64,000 bases of DNA, taken from the NCBI RefSeq assembly GCF_008107445.1, contig NZ_VSLD01000001.1, positions 372,001 through 436,000 on the forward strand, written 5' to 3'. The notes below the pieces were generated by a model. That model did no database searches. It worked only from the letters and a program-made list of their open reading frames with translations, and was not told where the DNA came from. This DNA is from Arthrobacter echini. Its GTDB lineage: Bacteria > Actinomycetota > Actinomycetes > Actinomycetales > Micrococcaceae. This document shows positions 16,956-25,345 of the stretch, piece after piece; position 1 is the stretch's first letter, and each line of letters begins with the position of its first letter. A program made the translations under genes and the position numbers.

Positions 16956-17366
16956 TCAGCCGAAGTTCAGCGCGGACGTGATCAGGGACATGAGGAGTCC
17001 CTTGACCTCGCCGCTCGACAGGACCGCGACGAGGAGCGCCGCGAACCCGACCGCGGCGAGTGTGGCAATGGCGTATTCCGCCGTGGCCATTCCCGCCTCG
17101 CTGTCGGGACCTGTTTCCCGGCGTCGGATGGCCCGCTCGTTGGTACGCCGTCGACGCGCCTCTGTACGCCGGGCTGCCCGATGGTCCGCGTGCGCCGTAC
17201 CCGTTGGCTCGACTACTCCCGCTGCATCCGCGACGGCCCCGGCCCCACGGTTCTGAACGCCGGCGATCGATCGGACGGGCGATACTGCTGTGCCGCATCC
17301 TGCCGGCTTCTCCGCCGTCTCAGGCAGCGTCCGCTCCAGTTGGCCCGATTGGGTGTGCGTGGTCAT
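16956..17366 (-). CDS. Flp-type pilin, DUF4244 family, with long leader
   Basis: Probable major pilin of the Tad system. The 136-residue product ends in a 44-residue pilin-like module that starts after SEAG: MATAEYAIATLAAVGFAALL, with the diagnostic Glu-Tyr at positions 5-6 of the mature protein, and finishes with the small-residue tail SALNFG. The leader is unusually long, about 92 residues, and rich in arginine near the cleavage site (RRTEARRRRTNERAIRRR). I chose the ATG at 17366 because AAGGAG lies nine bases upstream; a downstream start giving a short leader cannot be excluded. It is separated from the cpaE-tadABC genes by the lrp and ocd genes. Confidence 0.78.
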   Translation of the reverse strand: MTTHTQSGQLERTLPETAEKPAGCGTAVSPVRSIAGVQNRGAGAVADAAGVVEPTGTAHADHRAARRTEARRRRTNERAIRRRETGPDSEAGMATAEYAIATLAAVGFAALLVAVLSSGEVKGLLMSLITSALNFG

Positions 17367-17798
17367 GGCTTCTCCTTCTCTGAACGCAGGCGTCACCCCA
17401 CGTGCCGTGCGCGGCGATCACCGCTCGTTCCACTCTGGCGATCCGAAGGGTCTCCATCTGTTGCGGACTCGGTTAAGTGGACAACGCCGCACAGCTCGGT
17501 TCCCTCTCCGTAGTCACAGTCGATGCAGTTGTCGACGCCTGCGCACCAGCGTGAGGAGCTCCAGGAGGGCGGCTGCGCACCGCGTCGGAGCAGGCTTCCG
17601 AATTAGCCACGGGCACGGTCTGGCCCGGCAAGGATCCTGCGATCTTCAGGACGTCGTACCCGAAGTCCGGAGCAAAAAAGGTCCGGGCTCCGATGTCGTA
17701 CCTATCGGCACACATGCGGCATGGACCTGGGTCGGCTCAGACGGACCGGCCCGGGCCGCCGCTCTGCCGCGAAGGGCCGAAAACAGCCGTGCCGCGGC
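17367..17798. other. intergenic region inside the Tad locus
   Basis: This 432-base gap lies between the ocd stop and the pilin start, both on the minus strand, and should hold the pilin promoter. The coding signal is weak. A hairpin with imperfect arms AGTCCGGAGC and GGTCCGGGCT around an A6 loop is present at about 17660-17690. An 80-residue minus-strand frame at 17473-17715 has no ribosome site or family resemblance, and I do not call it a gene. Confidence 0.5.
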
Positions 17799-18830
17799 TC
17801 AGGACCCGATCGGGGACAACGCGCCCACGAGCCCGAAAAGATCCTTGGGATCCTCCGGATTCGCCACCAGGTCGATGTCCTCGAAGAAGTCCGAGGCGTC
17901 CACGGCGTCGCGGACGTAGCGCAGCGCGGAGAAGTCCTCTATCGCGAACCCGACGGAGTCGAAGATGGTGATCTGCTCGGTCGACGTGCGCCCGGGCACA
18001 CGGTTGCTCAGGACCTCCCAGAATTCGGTGACCGCGAAGTCGGCGCGCATCTGCTGGATCTCGCCCTCGATACGCGTCTGCGGCGCGAACTCGACGAAGA
18101 CATCACCCCGGTCGAGGACGGCGGAATCAAGTTCGGTCTTCCCGGGGCAGTCACCACCGATCGCGTTGATGTGCACACCGGGCAGGATGAGATCCGCCGT
18201 GAGGATGGTCGCATTGGTCTTGTCGGCGGTGCAGGTAGTGATGACATCAGCACCCTGCACCGCGTCGGACGCCGAGGAGGCGAGGGTGATGTCGAAGCCC
18301 AACGGTGCCATATTGCGGACGAATTTCTCCATCGCAGCGGGGTCCGTGTCCCAGACCCTGAGCGTGGTGATGCCCAGGGCGGCACGGAAGGCCAGCGCCT
18401 GGAACTCGGACTGGCTACCGGTGCCGATCATTGCCATGATCCCGGCATCAGGGCGGGCGAGCTTCTTCGCCACCATGCCGGACGTCGCTGCGGTCCGCAG
18501 TGCGGTCAGCACCGTCATCTCGCTCAGGAACGTCGGGTACCCATTGTGGACATCGGCCAGCACGCCGAACGCCGTGACGGTCTGGAAGCCGCGCGCCGGA
18601 TTCGACGGGTGCCCGTTGACGTACTTGAAACCGTAGGTCTCATGATCGCTGGTGGGCATCAGTTCGATCACGCCGAAGGGAGTGTGGCTGGCCACGCGGG
18701 GCGCTTTGTCGAACGATTCCCAGCGCAGAAAATCGTCCTCGAGATACCGCATGAGCCCGGTGATGATGACCTCTGGCCCCTGGGCGGCTGTCCAGCGGAT
18801 CATATTGTGCACATCGACGAAGCGCGTCAT
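17799..18830 (-). CDS. ocd: ornithine cyclodeaminase
   Basis: Converts L-ornithine to L-proline and ammonia with bound NAD, family mu-crystallin/OCD. The protein is 343 residues. Evidence: N-terminal substrate region with PFGVIELMPTSDHETYGFKYVNGHP near residue 50-70 (conserved lysine and arginine neighbourhood), NAD Rossmann motif IMAMIGTGSQSEFQALAF near 130, ITTCTADKTNATILT near 205 and the conserved HINAIGGDCPGKTELD near 225 containing the catalytic aspartate. Length fits the bacterial OCD rather than alanine dehydrogenase branch. It sits within the Tad locus directly downstream of an lrp-type gene on the same strand and has operator-like repeats in front of it. Confidence 0.9.
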   Translation of the reverse strand: MTRFVDVHNMIRWTAAQGPEVIITGLMRYLEDDFLRWESFDKAPRVASHTPFGVIELMPTSDHETYGFKYVNGHPSNPARGFQTVTAFGVLADVHNGYPTFLSEMTVLTALRTAATSGMVAKKLARPDAGIMAMIGTGSQSEFQALAFRAALGITTLRVWDTDPAAMEKFVRNMAPLGFDITLASSASDAVQGADVITTCTADKTNATILTADLILPGVHINAIGGDCPGKTELDSAVLDRGDVFVEFAPQTRIEGEIQQMRADFAVTEFWEVLSNRVPGRTSTEQITIFDSVGFAIEDFSALRYVRDAVDASDFFEDIDLVANPEDPKDLFGLVGALSPIGS

Positions 18831-18862
18831 CTGCGCCCCCTTTCCATGGTGAAACTATGCTC

Positions 18863-18908
18863 CAATGAGCTTATTGAGCGGCACTATGCATCCACAATGA
18901 GGTTACTG
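18863..18908. promoter_or_regulatory. paired Lrp-type operator candidates upstream of ocd
   Basis: Two related 14-base elements lie in an AT-rich patch before the ocd start: CAATGAGCTTATTG at 18863-18876, a palindrome but for one mismatched base pair, and CAATGAGGTTACTG at 18895-18908, 12 of 14 identical. They are 32 bases apart, about three helical turns, which suits a multimeric Lrp/AsnC regulator. The adjacent lrp gene is the obvious candidate; this is inference from position and symmetry. Confidence 0.5.
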
Positions 18909-18995
18909 AGAGCTTTTCCTCGAGAAGATGTACGAACTGCAGGGGCCGAGGAAGCATTTTGACCACGGGAGAAGCCGGTCCGCTTCTGCTGACTC

Positions 18996-19433
18996 CTATC
19001 TCAGCACGGAGCTGAGGAGCAGGCTCGTCTCGCTGTTGACGACGCCCTCGACGCCGCGGATTCTGCCCAGCACCTGGTCGAAGCCCCCGAGGCTCTCCGT
19101 CCGCAGTTGGGCGACGAGATCCCAGCCTCCATTGGTGGTGTGCAGCGCAGAGATCTCCGGGAAACCCCGCAAGTGGCGGATCACCTTGTCGGCGGACCGG
19201 CCCTCCACCGCGATGAAGGCGATGGCATGGATGGCCAGCGGGTCGACCTCGTCGCGCACCCTGGCCGTGAAGCCTGTGATGGTTCCCGTCGCGATGAGGC
19301 GATCGAGGCGGCTGTTCACGGTGGCCCGGGCGACGCCGAGCCTACGGGCGAGGCTCGCGACCGAGGCCCGGCCGTCCTCCCGCAGTGCGGACAGGAGACG
19401 GCGGTCGAGGTCGGTCAATCCGGTCACGTACAC
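18996..19433 (-). CDS. Lrp/AsnC-family transcriptional regulator
   Basis: A 145-residue feast/famine regulator. The N-terminal winged helix-turn-helix reads LTDLDRRLLSALREDGRASV then RRLGVARATVNSRLDRLIATG, with the family GTITGFTARV hinge, followed by an RAM ligand-binding domain (AIAFIAVEGRSADKVIRHL, TNGGWDLVAQLRT). The start is taken as GTG at 19433 because GGAGG ends seven bases before it; a second GTG two codons later is possible. It is on the same strand as, and immediately upstream of, ocd, so it most likely senses ornithine, arginine or proline and controls ocd; in bacteria such pairing is common. Confidence 0.9.
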   Translation of the reverse strand: MYVTGLTDLDRRLLSALREDGRASVASLARRLGVARATVNSRLDRLIATGTITGFTARVRDEVDPLAIHAIAFIAVEGRSADKVIRHLRGFPEISALHTTNGGWDLVAQLRTESLGGFDQVLGRIRGVEGVVNSETSLLLSSVLR

Positions 19434-19590
19434 AATGTATCCTCCCTCCTGCCATTTCGCTCGGATCTCGACGAAAGTACCAACGTCCGCTGGACTGAGC
19501 CACAATGTGTCGATTCATCCGACGGAAGCGCGCGAATGCGGCCCGCTGGTGTCCCTCCCGGTCCGCCGGCGAGGCGGGGCAGGCCACGGG

Positions 19591-20226
19591 CTAGAGCGCG
19601 GGCAGCAGACCCAGCACCACGGGAACGACCCCCAGGCAGATGAACGCCGGTAGTGAGCACAGACCCAGCGGGAGCACGAGCTGGACGCCGAGGGCTGCGG
19701 CCCTGCGCTCAGTGGCCCGGTTGTGCCGCCGTCGCAGCTGCGCGGCGTGAGCATGAAGCAGAGCCGCCGACGGAGCTCCCGTGGACGTCGCGAAGCGCAG
19801 ACCCTGACGGACCTCGGCCAGGCAGTCCTCCCTCCGGCCTTCCCGCAACACCCGCTGTCGCCGGCCGCCGCGTCCGAAATAGGGTCCGGGCGCGCTGCCC
19901 TCCACCGCGTTTGCCGTCCGGGCCGTGTCCCAAGCGGTGTCCCAGGACGCTCCGAGTGTTCGAGCCGCATGGACCCGCAGCAGAGCGGCACCGATATCGG
20001 CCTCACAGGATGCTGCGACGATGGCCACGGCGCGCTCCACAGACGCTCCGACGGACAGCATTGCGGCCAGCAGGTCGAGGATCATCGGCGCGTGGCGAGT
20101 GCCGCCATCCGCCACCCGCGCCGCGTAGGGGTTGCCCTGCGGCCCGGAGTACCCGGAGCGCCCCGAGGATGCGCCCAGCAGGACAGCGGCGACGGCCAGC
20201 AACCCACCGACGAGTACTCCCGTCAT
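19591..20226 (-). CDS. tadC: TadC-like type II secretion F-domain protein
   Basis: Inner-membrane platform protein of the Tad pilus, 211 residues. A hydrophobic N-terminal segment (VLVGGLLAVAAVLLG) is followed by a T2SSF domain with LAAMLSVGASVERAVAIVAA near residue 70 and a cytoplasmic helical stretch, then a C-terminal hydrophobic pair (GVQLVLPLGLCSLPAFICLG, VVPVVLGLLPAL). The ATG shares one base with the tadB stop, so the two are coupled. It is at the short end of the TadC range. It ends the contiguous cpaE-tadA-tadB-tadC block; 157 bases later the lrp gene begins. Confidence 0.82.
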   Translation of the reverse strand: MTGVLVGGLLAVAAVLLGASSGRSGYSGPQGNPYAARVADGGTRHAPMILDLLAAMLSVGASVERAVAIVAASCEADIGAALLRVHAARTLGASWDTAWDTARTANAVEGSAPGPYFGRGGRRQRVLREGRREDCLAEVRQGLRFATSTGAPSAALLHAHAAQLRRRHNRATERRAAALGVQLVLPLGLCSLPAFICLGVVPVVLGLLPAL

Positions 20227-21017
20227 CACGGAGGCGCACCGGCAGCACGGCGGACCAGCTTCCGGGACCAGATCCGCGACAGCAGCATGAGCAGGAGTCC
20301 GCTCACCAGAGCCAGACGTCCCAGCGGGGACCCCACCAGAATGCAGAGCGGATCGACTCCCAGGGCGAATCCGAGGACCACGCCGACCGCCGGCAGCCAA
20401 CTGAGGAGGACCACCGTGGCCCGAGGCCCGGCAAGAGCCGTATCCCGGGCCGAGACGCCGTCCAGATGGGCGTCGAGCTGCACGGCATACTGCTCGAGGA
20501 TCGCCGCAAGTGGTGCACCGCTGCGCTCGGACACGCCAAGACAGGCGGCAAGCTCCACCCACATCCGCTCCACCTGGGCCACTGCCTCCGCGTCTCCGGG
20601 CCCACCTCGCGCAGCCACGCGCTCCCGGCCCAGGACCTCCGGAATGCCGAGTCCGAGCTCGGCAGCCCGTCGCGCCGAGGTGAGGACGGGTAGGACCAGT
20701 GCGGAGAACGCACCGGTGTCTGCTCGATAGAGCTGCTCCATGTCCTTCCAGAGCAGCTGCGGAGCCCGGCCCGCCCGGAGCAGGCCGGCGAGCTGATGCA
20801 CGAAGAGCGTCAGCTCATAGAGGTCCACCCGGCGGCTCTTCGCGGTCCTGGGCACGACGACATCCCCGGCGAGGATCCCGAGCCACGATGTCCGCCGCTC
20901 CTCCGGTTGGCTCCTCGCCCGCAGCCTGCGGGAACTCCCCCTGGCGCCAGCCGTCACCGCCGGAGCCCAGAGGGCACACGCCGCCGAGAGCAGGCCGGCG
21001 ACGAGGAGGGCCGTCAT
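20226..21017 (-). CDS. tadB: TadB-like type II secretion F-domain protein
   Basis: Platform protein of the Tad pilus, 263 residues, partner of TadC in the membrane. It has a hydrophobic N-terminus (ALLVAGLLSAACALWAPAV), a T2SSF domain (LYELTLFVHQLAGLLRAGRA near residue 65; AACLGVSERSGAPLAAILEQYA near 150), and two C-terminal membrane segments (ATVVLLSWLPAVGVVLGFAL; LALVSGLLLMLLSRIW). The ATG overlaps the tadA stop by four bases (ATGA). TadA drives pilus assembly through these two proteins, so order and coupling fit the family. Confidence 0.85.
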   Translation of the reverse strand: MTALLVAGLLSAACALWAPAVTAGARGSSRRLRARSQPEERRTSWLGILAGDVVVPRTAKSRRVDLYELTLFVHQLAGLLRAGRAPQLLWKDMEQLYRADTGAFSALVLPVLTSARRAAELGLGIPEVLGRERVAARGGPGDAEAVAQVERMWVELAACLGVSERSGAPLAAILEQYAVQLDAHLDGVSARDTALAGPRATVVLLSWLPAVGVVLGFALGVDPLCILVGSPLGRLALVSGLLLMLLSRIWSRKLVRRAAGAPP

Positions 21018-22360
21018 GGTCGTGTCCCGGATGACGTCGGCCGGGACACGACCGGGCCGGATCCACACTTCACAGGGTGTGCCTGCCCTGCGACGGGCTC
21101 GCACCAGCCCACCCGGGCGGTGAAGTCGCTCCAGCCGTCCGCGGGTCGACACTCCTCGCCCGTGTCGAGAAGGACAGGCCGGACGACCAGTCCCCTGCCG
21201 TCCACGAGTTCCAGGAGACCGATGCTCTCCACGCGCCGTCCGCGCTCGGTCCGCACGAGGTGCACCACGACGTCGAGGGCGGTGGAGGCCTGCAGTGCCA
21301 GAACCTCGGGTACCAGACCGGCGAGAGCTGCCAGCGCACTGAGCCGCGCGGGGACGGCCCCGGCCGAGTTGGCGTGGATCGTTCCTCCGCCGCCGTCGTG
21401 CCCCGTGTTCATGGCTGCCAGCAGCTCGCGCACCTCCGCGCCCCGGCACTCCCCCACCACGAGGCGATCCGGTCTCATCCTCAGCGCCTGGCGCACCAGC
21501 TCGGTGAGGTCGAACACCCCCGCACCCTCGAGATTGCCGTACCGGGACTGGAGACCGAGGGCGTGGGGGTGGTCGGGATTCAGTTCCGCGGCGTCCTCCA
21601 CCAGGACGATGCGCTCCTGAGGGTCGGCCAGACCGAGCAGCGCCGACAGGAGCGTGGTCTTCCCCGTCCCCGTGGCGCCGCTCACGAGGAAGTTCAGACG
21701 CCGGCGCATGATCAGCCTCAGCGCCTCGGCCATCAGGTGTGAGACCGTACCGCCGTCGACCAGCTCCGCCAGCGAGAACGCACGGTCCCGCCTGATCCTG
21801 ATGGACAGCAGTGTTCCCGCGGTCGAGACGGGTGGCAGGACGGCGTGCACCCGCAACCCTTCGAGGCGGACGTCGACGGCCGGGCACCCGTCGTCGAGGC
21901 GCCTGCCACCTGCCGCGACGAGGCGGACGGCGAGGGAACGCACCTGCTCCTCGGTCTCGAAGACCCGGCCGATCCGGCGCAGCCCTCCGGCTCCGTCGAT
22001 CCAGACGTCGTCCGGTCCGTTGACGAGGATGTCCGTGATGCTGTCCTCGGCCAGGAGGTGCTCGAGCGGACCCAGCCCCGCGAGTTCAGCGCGCACGCGA
22101 TCCAGGGCCGTGAGCGTACCCTCGGAGCCGAGAAGCCTGCCGCTGGAGCCCACGGCGTCCGCGAAGGCCGCGCCCGTCGCCTGGACCGTCCCGGCGAGCA
22201 CAGCCCGGCGAACGGAGTCGACCAGCGAGGGATCTCCGACTCCGGCCGGTGGTGCATGGCCCTCGTTCTGGATCCAAGGCTCACTGTCCTGCCGGGACCG
22301 TCCCAGGGCAGCACGCCGCTGGCGTCGCGTCGGACCACCCGACGCGTTCCCCTCGCTCAT
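21014..22360 (-). CDS. tadA: TadA/CpaF-type secretion ATPase
   Basis: Hexameric ATPase that powers Tad pilus assembly, 448 residues. The N-terminal domain contains LLAEDSITDILVNGPDDVWI, the usual CpaF signature near residue 103. The catalytic part has Walker A SGATGTGKTTLL near 228, the Asp-box IVLVEDAAELNPDHPH near 251, Walker B RPDRLVVGECRGAEV near 292 and the His-box GTIHANSA near 315. The ATG at 22360 overlaps the cpaE stop by four bases; an open frame before it has no ribosome site. It corresponds to the helicase/secretion neighbourhood ATPase of actinobacteria. Confidence 0.93.
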   Translation of the reverse strand: MSEGNASGGPTRRQRRAALGRSRQDSEPWIQNEGHAPPAGVGDPSLVDSVRRAVLAGTVQATGAAFADAVGSSGRLLGSEGTLTALDRVRAELAGLGPLEHLLAEDSITDILVNGPDDVWIDGAGGLRRIGRVFETEEQVRSLAVRLVAAGGRRLDDGCPAVDVRLEGLRVHAVLPPVSTAGTLLSIRIRRDRAFSLAELVDGGTVSHLMAEALRLIMRRRLNFLVSGATGTGKTTLLSALLGLADPQERIVLVEDAAELNPDHPHALGLQSRYGNLEGAGVFDLTELVRQALRMRPDRLVVGECRGAEVRELLAAMNTGHDGGGGTIHANSAGAVPARLSALAALAGLVPEVLALQASTALDVVVHLVRTERGRRVESIGLLELVDGRGLVVRPVLLDTGEECRPADGWSDFTARVGWCEPVAGQAHPVKCGSGPVVSRPTSSGTRP

Positions 22361-23424
22361 GCCGTCGGCTCCACGACCGACACCACGTCCGCCACGAGCT
22401 TCCGGGCTCGCCATGGAAGTCTCGCCGAGAGCAGCTGCCCGGCGGCCTCGCTCGCGGCTGCACCTCGGACGTGGGGCAGATACGGCAGAGGGCCCGCCTG
22501 ACCCAGGAGGTCGGCGACGAGCCAGGTGTCCAGGCCGTCGGTCACCGGGCCGCGCAGCACGGCGGTGACGGGAAGAAAGGAGTGCGTCCGGAGCACGCTC
22601 CTGGCAGCGGCGACGCCGCGCGGACGCGAGGGGAGCAGCAGGACGAGCTGGTCGCAGGCTGATGCCAGTCCCGATCTGCTGCCGGTGCCGAGGTCGATGA
22701 ACGTCAGTCCGAAGGCACTCCGCGCCGCATCGAGGACCGCGGGAGCCGACTCCATTCCGTCATCCGGTGCCAGTGGTGCGTCCTCCGGCCCCGAGTCGTG
22801 GGACAGTACGGAGACGTCACCCTCCGCGGGCAGGGCGGCCACGAGCTGTTCGGCGTTCAGGGTGCCTCGGATCTCCTGGAGATCGCGCCACCGGACGCCC
22901 GGACGATCCTCCGTCCCGAGGGCGAGATCCAGTCCGCCGGCATCCGGCTGTCCATCGACCAGCAGTGTCCGCCGCCCGTGTCTCGCCGCGTGGCGGGCGC
23001 ACCAGGCGGTGACGGTGGTGACCCCGCATCCACCGACCGCTCCGAGGACACCGACGACCCGCCCGCTCGCCGCGGGAGCAAGACGGCGTCCGAGATGCTC
23101 GGCGAGCCAGCCCGCGCCCTGCGGCAGGATGACCACGCGCGACGACGCCAGGGCGGCCGCGCTCCTCCAGGCCCCGGCGTCGTCCTCCGCGGAGCCCACC
23201 ACGATGACGTCATGCACACCCGCACGCCCGCCGGCAGCCTGCTCGTGACCGACGAGCAGCACCAGCGGATCGAGCGGCACCGCTTCGGCGAAGCTGGCCG
23301 TGAGGACGGGTTGGACTCCCGCTGCCGCACACGCCCTCGCCACCTGGTCCTGCACGAACTGCGACCCACCCGCGAGCACCACGGGACGCCGTCGTCCGTC
23401 CGGTGTCCACGTCTGCTGCGCCAT
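22357..23424 (-). CDS. cpaE: CpaE/TadZ-like pilus localisation protein
   Basis: A 355-residue protein of the ParA/MinD superfamily that positions Tad machinery. Residues 1-120 form a degenerate receiver-like domain (PVVLAGGSQFVQDQVARACA). The ATPase-like part begins VVGVLGAVGGCGVTTVTAW, where the lysine of the deviant Walker A is absent, as in many actinobacterial CpaE homologues; this suggests weak or no ATP hydrolysis. LLVDGQPDAGGLDLALG and LTFIDLGTG mark the switch regions. A GGTGGAGG ribosome site precedes the ATG. It is the first gene of the Tad operon and is divergent from the polymerase gene. Confidence 0.85.
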   Translation of the reverse strand: MAQQTWTPDGRRRPVVLAGGSQFVQDQVARACAAAGVQPVLTASFAEAVPLDPLVLLVGHEQAAGGRAGVHDVIVVGSAEDDAGAWRSAAALASSRVVILPQGAGWLAEHLGRRLAPAASGRVVGVLGAVGGCGVTTVTAWCARHAARHGRRTLLVDGQPDAGGLDLALGTEDRPGVRWRDLQEIRGTLNAEQLVAALPAEGDVSVLSHDSGPEDAPLAPDDGMESAPAVLDAARSAFGLTFIDLGTGSRSGLASACDQLVLLLPSRPRGVAAARSVLRTHSFLPVTAVLRGPVTDGLDTWLVADLLGQAGPLPYLPHVRGAAASEAAGQLLSARLPWRARKLVADVVSVVEPTA

Positions 23425-23530
23425 GCCTCCACCTTCTCGGCGGCATCCGTCGCCCCCGCGACGGACGGAAGCTATGTGGACAATCTCCGCCGATTGCAGG
23501 AATGACACCGCCACCGCGGACAATATCCCC

Positions 23531-25225
23531 ATGTACATGGCCGTGGCACCCGCGCCGTCTGGCTCCGACCGTGGTGCCGCCGTGATCCTGCAGCCCCTCG
23601 CTGCCGACGCCCGACCCGACGGCGAGCGCATTCTCGTGGAGCGGACGGAGCTCGCAGCCGCCGTCGCCCGGGCGGAGACCCGGCGTCCCCGCTGGGTCTG
23701 GCAGGGCACCCGCCTCTGGTACCCGGAGCTGCTGACCGCGGGGGTGGACGTGGAGCGGTGCTGGGACCTGTCCCTGACGCGCTCCATCCTCGCCCGCTCG
23801 CAGTCGTGCCGCTCCTCGCGGTACATCGACGCGCTGCGTATCGAAGCGCTGACGGACCAGGCCGCCGACCTGCCCCGGACGCTCCTGCCCCGTCCCGCGT
23901 CGCCGGACCAGGAGTCCCTGTTCGACGCGCCCCAGCGGGCCTCCGGTCCGTCCCTGGACGACGTCGTCGAGGAGCTCGCCGCCCAGCTGGCGGCCGTCGC
24001 CGCAGCCGAGGGGTCCCAGCGCCTCGCACTCCTCGTCGCCGCCGAGTCCGCAGGCGCCCTCATCGCCACCGAGATGGAGCACTTCGGCCTGCCGTGGCGC
24101 CGTGACGTCCACGAGGACCTGCTCGAGCGGAATCTCGGCCCGCGCCCGCCCGAGGGGAGCCGCCCCGTGGAGCTCGAGCGACTCGCCGACGAGCTGCGCA
24201 CCACCCTGCAGGCTCCCGGGCTCAACCCCGACTCGCCCCAGGAGCTGCTGCGAGCCCTGCACCGCGCCGGGATCGACGTCAGGACCACGCGGTCCTGGGA
24301 GCTCGAACGCCAGCAGCACCCGGCCATCGGGCCGCTCCTGGCCTACAAGAAGCTTTCGCGGCTGCTGACGGCGAACGGCTGGACGTGGCTGGACGCCTGG
24401 ATCAGGGACGGGCGCTTCCGGCCGGAGTACGTGGTGGGCGGCGTGGTCTCGGGGCGATGGGCGTCCCGCGGCGGCGGGGCGCTGCAGATACCCCACCAGG
24501 TGCGCGACGCCGTGCGGCCCGACGACGGGCACGTGTTCGTCGTCGCCGATGCCGCGCAGCTCGAGCCCCGGGTGCTGGCCGCCCTCGGCCGTGACCCCGC
24601 TCTTGCCACCGCAGCCCGCGGCAGGGATCTCTACCAGGGCATCGCCGACCAGGGCTTCGACGGTGATCGGGCGAAGGCCAAGCTCGCCATGCTCGGGGCC
24701 ATGTACGGAGCCACCAGCGGCGAGGCAGGACGTTTGATGCCGCAGCTCTCCCGCGCCTATCCGCGCGCCATGGGCGTCGTGGAGGCGGCCGCCAGGGCTG
24801 GGGAATCGGGTGCGGGCGTATCGAGCCATCTGGGCCGGGGCTGCCCTCCGGCAACGGAGGAATGGCACACCGGCCAACGCTCGACGACGGCCGAGGAACA
24901 GCGCGGCGCCGAGGCCTCGGCCCGGGCCCGTGGACGTTTCACGCGGAACTTCGTGGTGCAGGCCTCCGCGGCGGAGTGGGCCCTGTGCTGGCTCGCCGAG
25001 ATCCGGCGACGACTCGACGCGAGCTCGATCGCGGACCCCCGCAGCCGCATCGCCTTCTTCCTGCACGACGAGGTGGTGCTGCACGTCCCCGCCGCGCGCG
25101 CCGTCGAGGCGGAGGGCATCCTCGGCGACGCCGCCCGGGCCGCCAGCCGACTGATGTTCGGCGACATCCCGCTCGAGTTCTCGATCACCACCATCACCGT
25201 CGCCTCCTACGCCGACGCCAAATAG
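23531..25225 (+). CDS. family A DNA polymerase with degenerate 3'-5' exonuclease domain
   Basis: A 564-residue DNA polymerase I-like protein of an actinobacterial group lacking the 5' nuclease domain. The N-terminal 190 residues occupy the place of the proofreading domain but lack obvious catalytic acidic motifs. The polymerase part has motif A VVADAAQLEPRVLAAL near residue 337, motif B DRAKAKLAMLGAMYG near 383 and motif C FFLHDEVVLHVP near 515. Motif A is DAAQLEPR rather than the usual DYSQIELR, keeping the metal-binding aspartate. The role is probably accessory repair synthesis. The ATG at 23531 is the first in-frame start with protein-like sequence after it. Confidence 0.87.
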   Translation: MYMAVAPAPSGSDRGAAVILQPLAADARPDGERILVERTELAAAVARAETRRPRWVWQGTRLWYPELLTAGVDVERCWDLSLTRSILARSQSCRSSRYIDALRIEALTDQAADLPRTLLPRPASPDQESLFDAPQRASGPSLDDVVEELAAQLAAVAAAEGSQRLALLVAAESAGALIATEMEHFGLPWRRDVHEDLLERNLGPRPPEGSRPVELERLADELRTTLQAPGLNPDSPQELLRALHRAGIDVRTTRSWELERQQHPAIGPLLAYKKLSRLLTANGWTWLDAWIRDGRFRPEYVVGGVVSGRWASRGGGALQIPHQVRDAVRPDDGHVFVVADAAQLEPRVLAALGRDPALATAARGRDLYQGIADQGFDGDRAKAKLAMLGAMYGATSGEAGRLMPQLSRAYPRAMGVVEAAARAGESGAGVSSHLGRGCPPATEEWHTGQRSTTAEEQRGAEASARARGRFTRNFVVQASAAEWALCWLAEIRRRLDASSIADPRSRIAFFLHDEVVLHVPAARAVEAEGILGDAARAASRLMFGDIPLEFSITTITVASYADAK

Positions 25226-25345
25226 GTACCTCGACACGGGCACCTCGGCGTCGTCACGGCCGACGGCCGTCCTTGTCCACAACGGGGTACGAGCGGGTCT
25301 GCCGCGTCGGGGCCCGTTCTACGGTGGCGGCAGGAACGGGGAGAG

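Noticed and set aside
17473..17715. An 80-residue minus-strand frame between ocd and the pilin gene.
   Set aside because: No ribosome site, no protein-like features and unusual codon third positions. Treated as intergenic.
17799..19433. lrp-ocd as a mobile element.
   Set aside because: No terminal inverted repeats, target-site duplication, transposase or integrase was seen at either edge. Only the AT-rich patch before ocd differs in composition.
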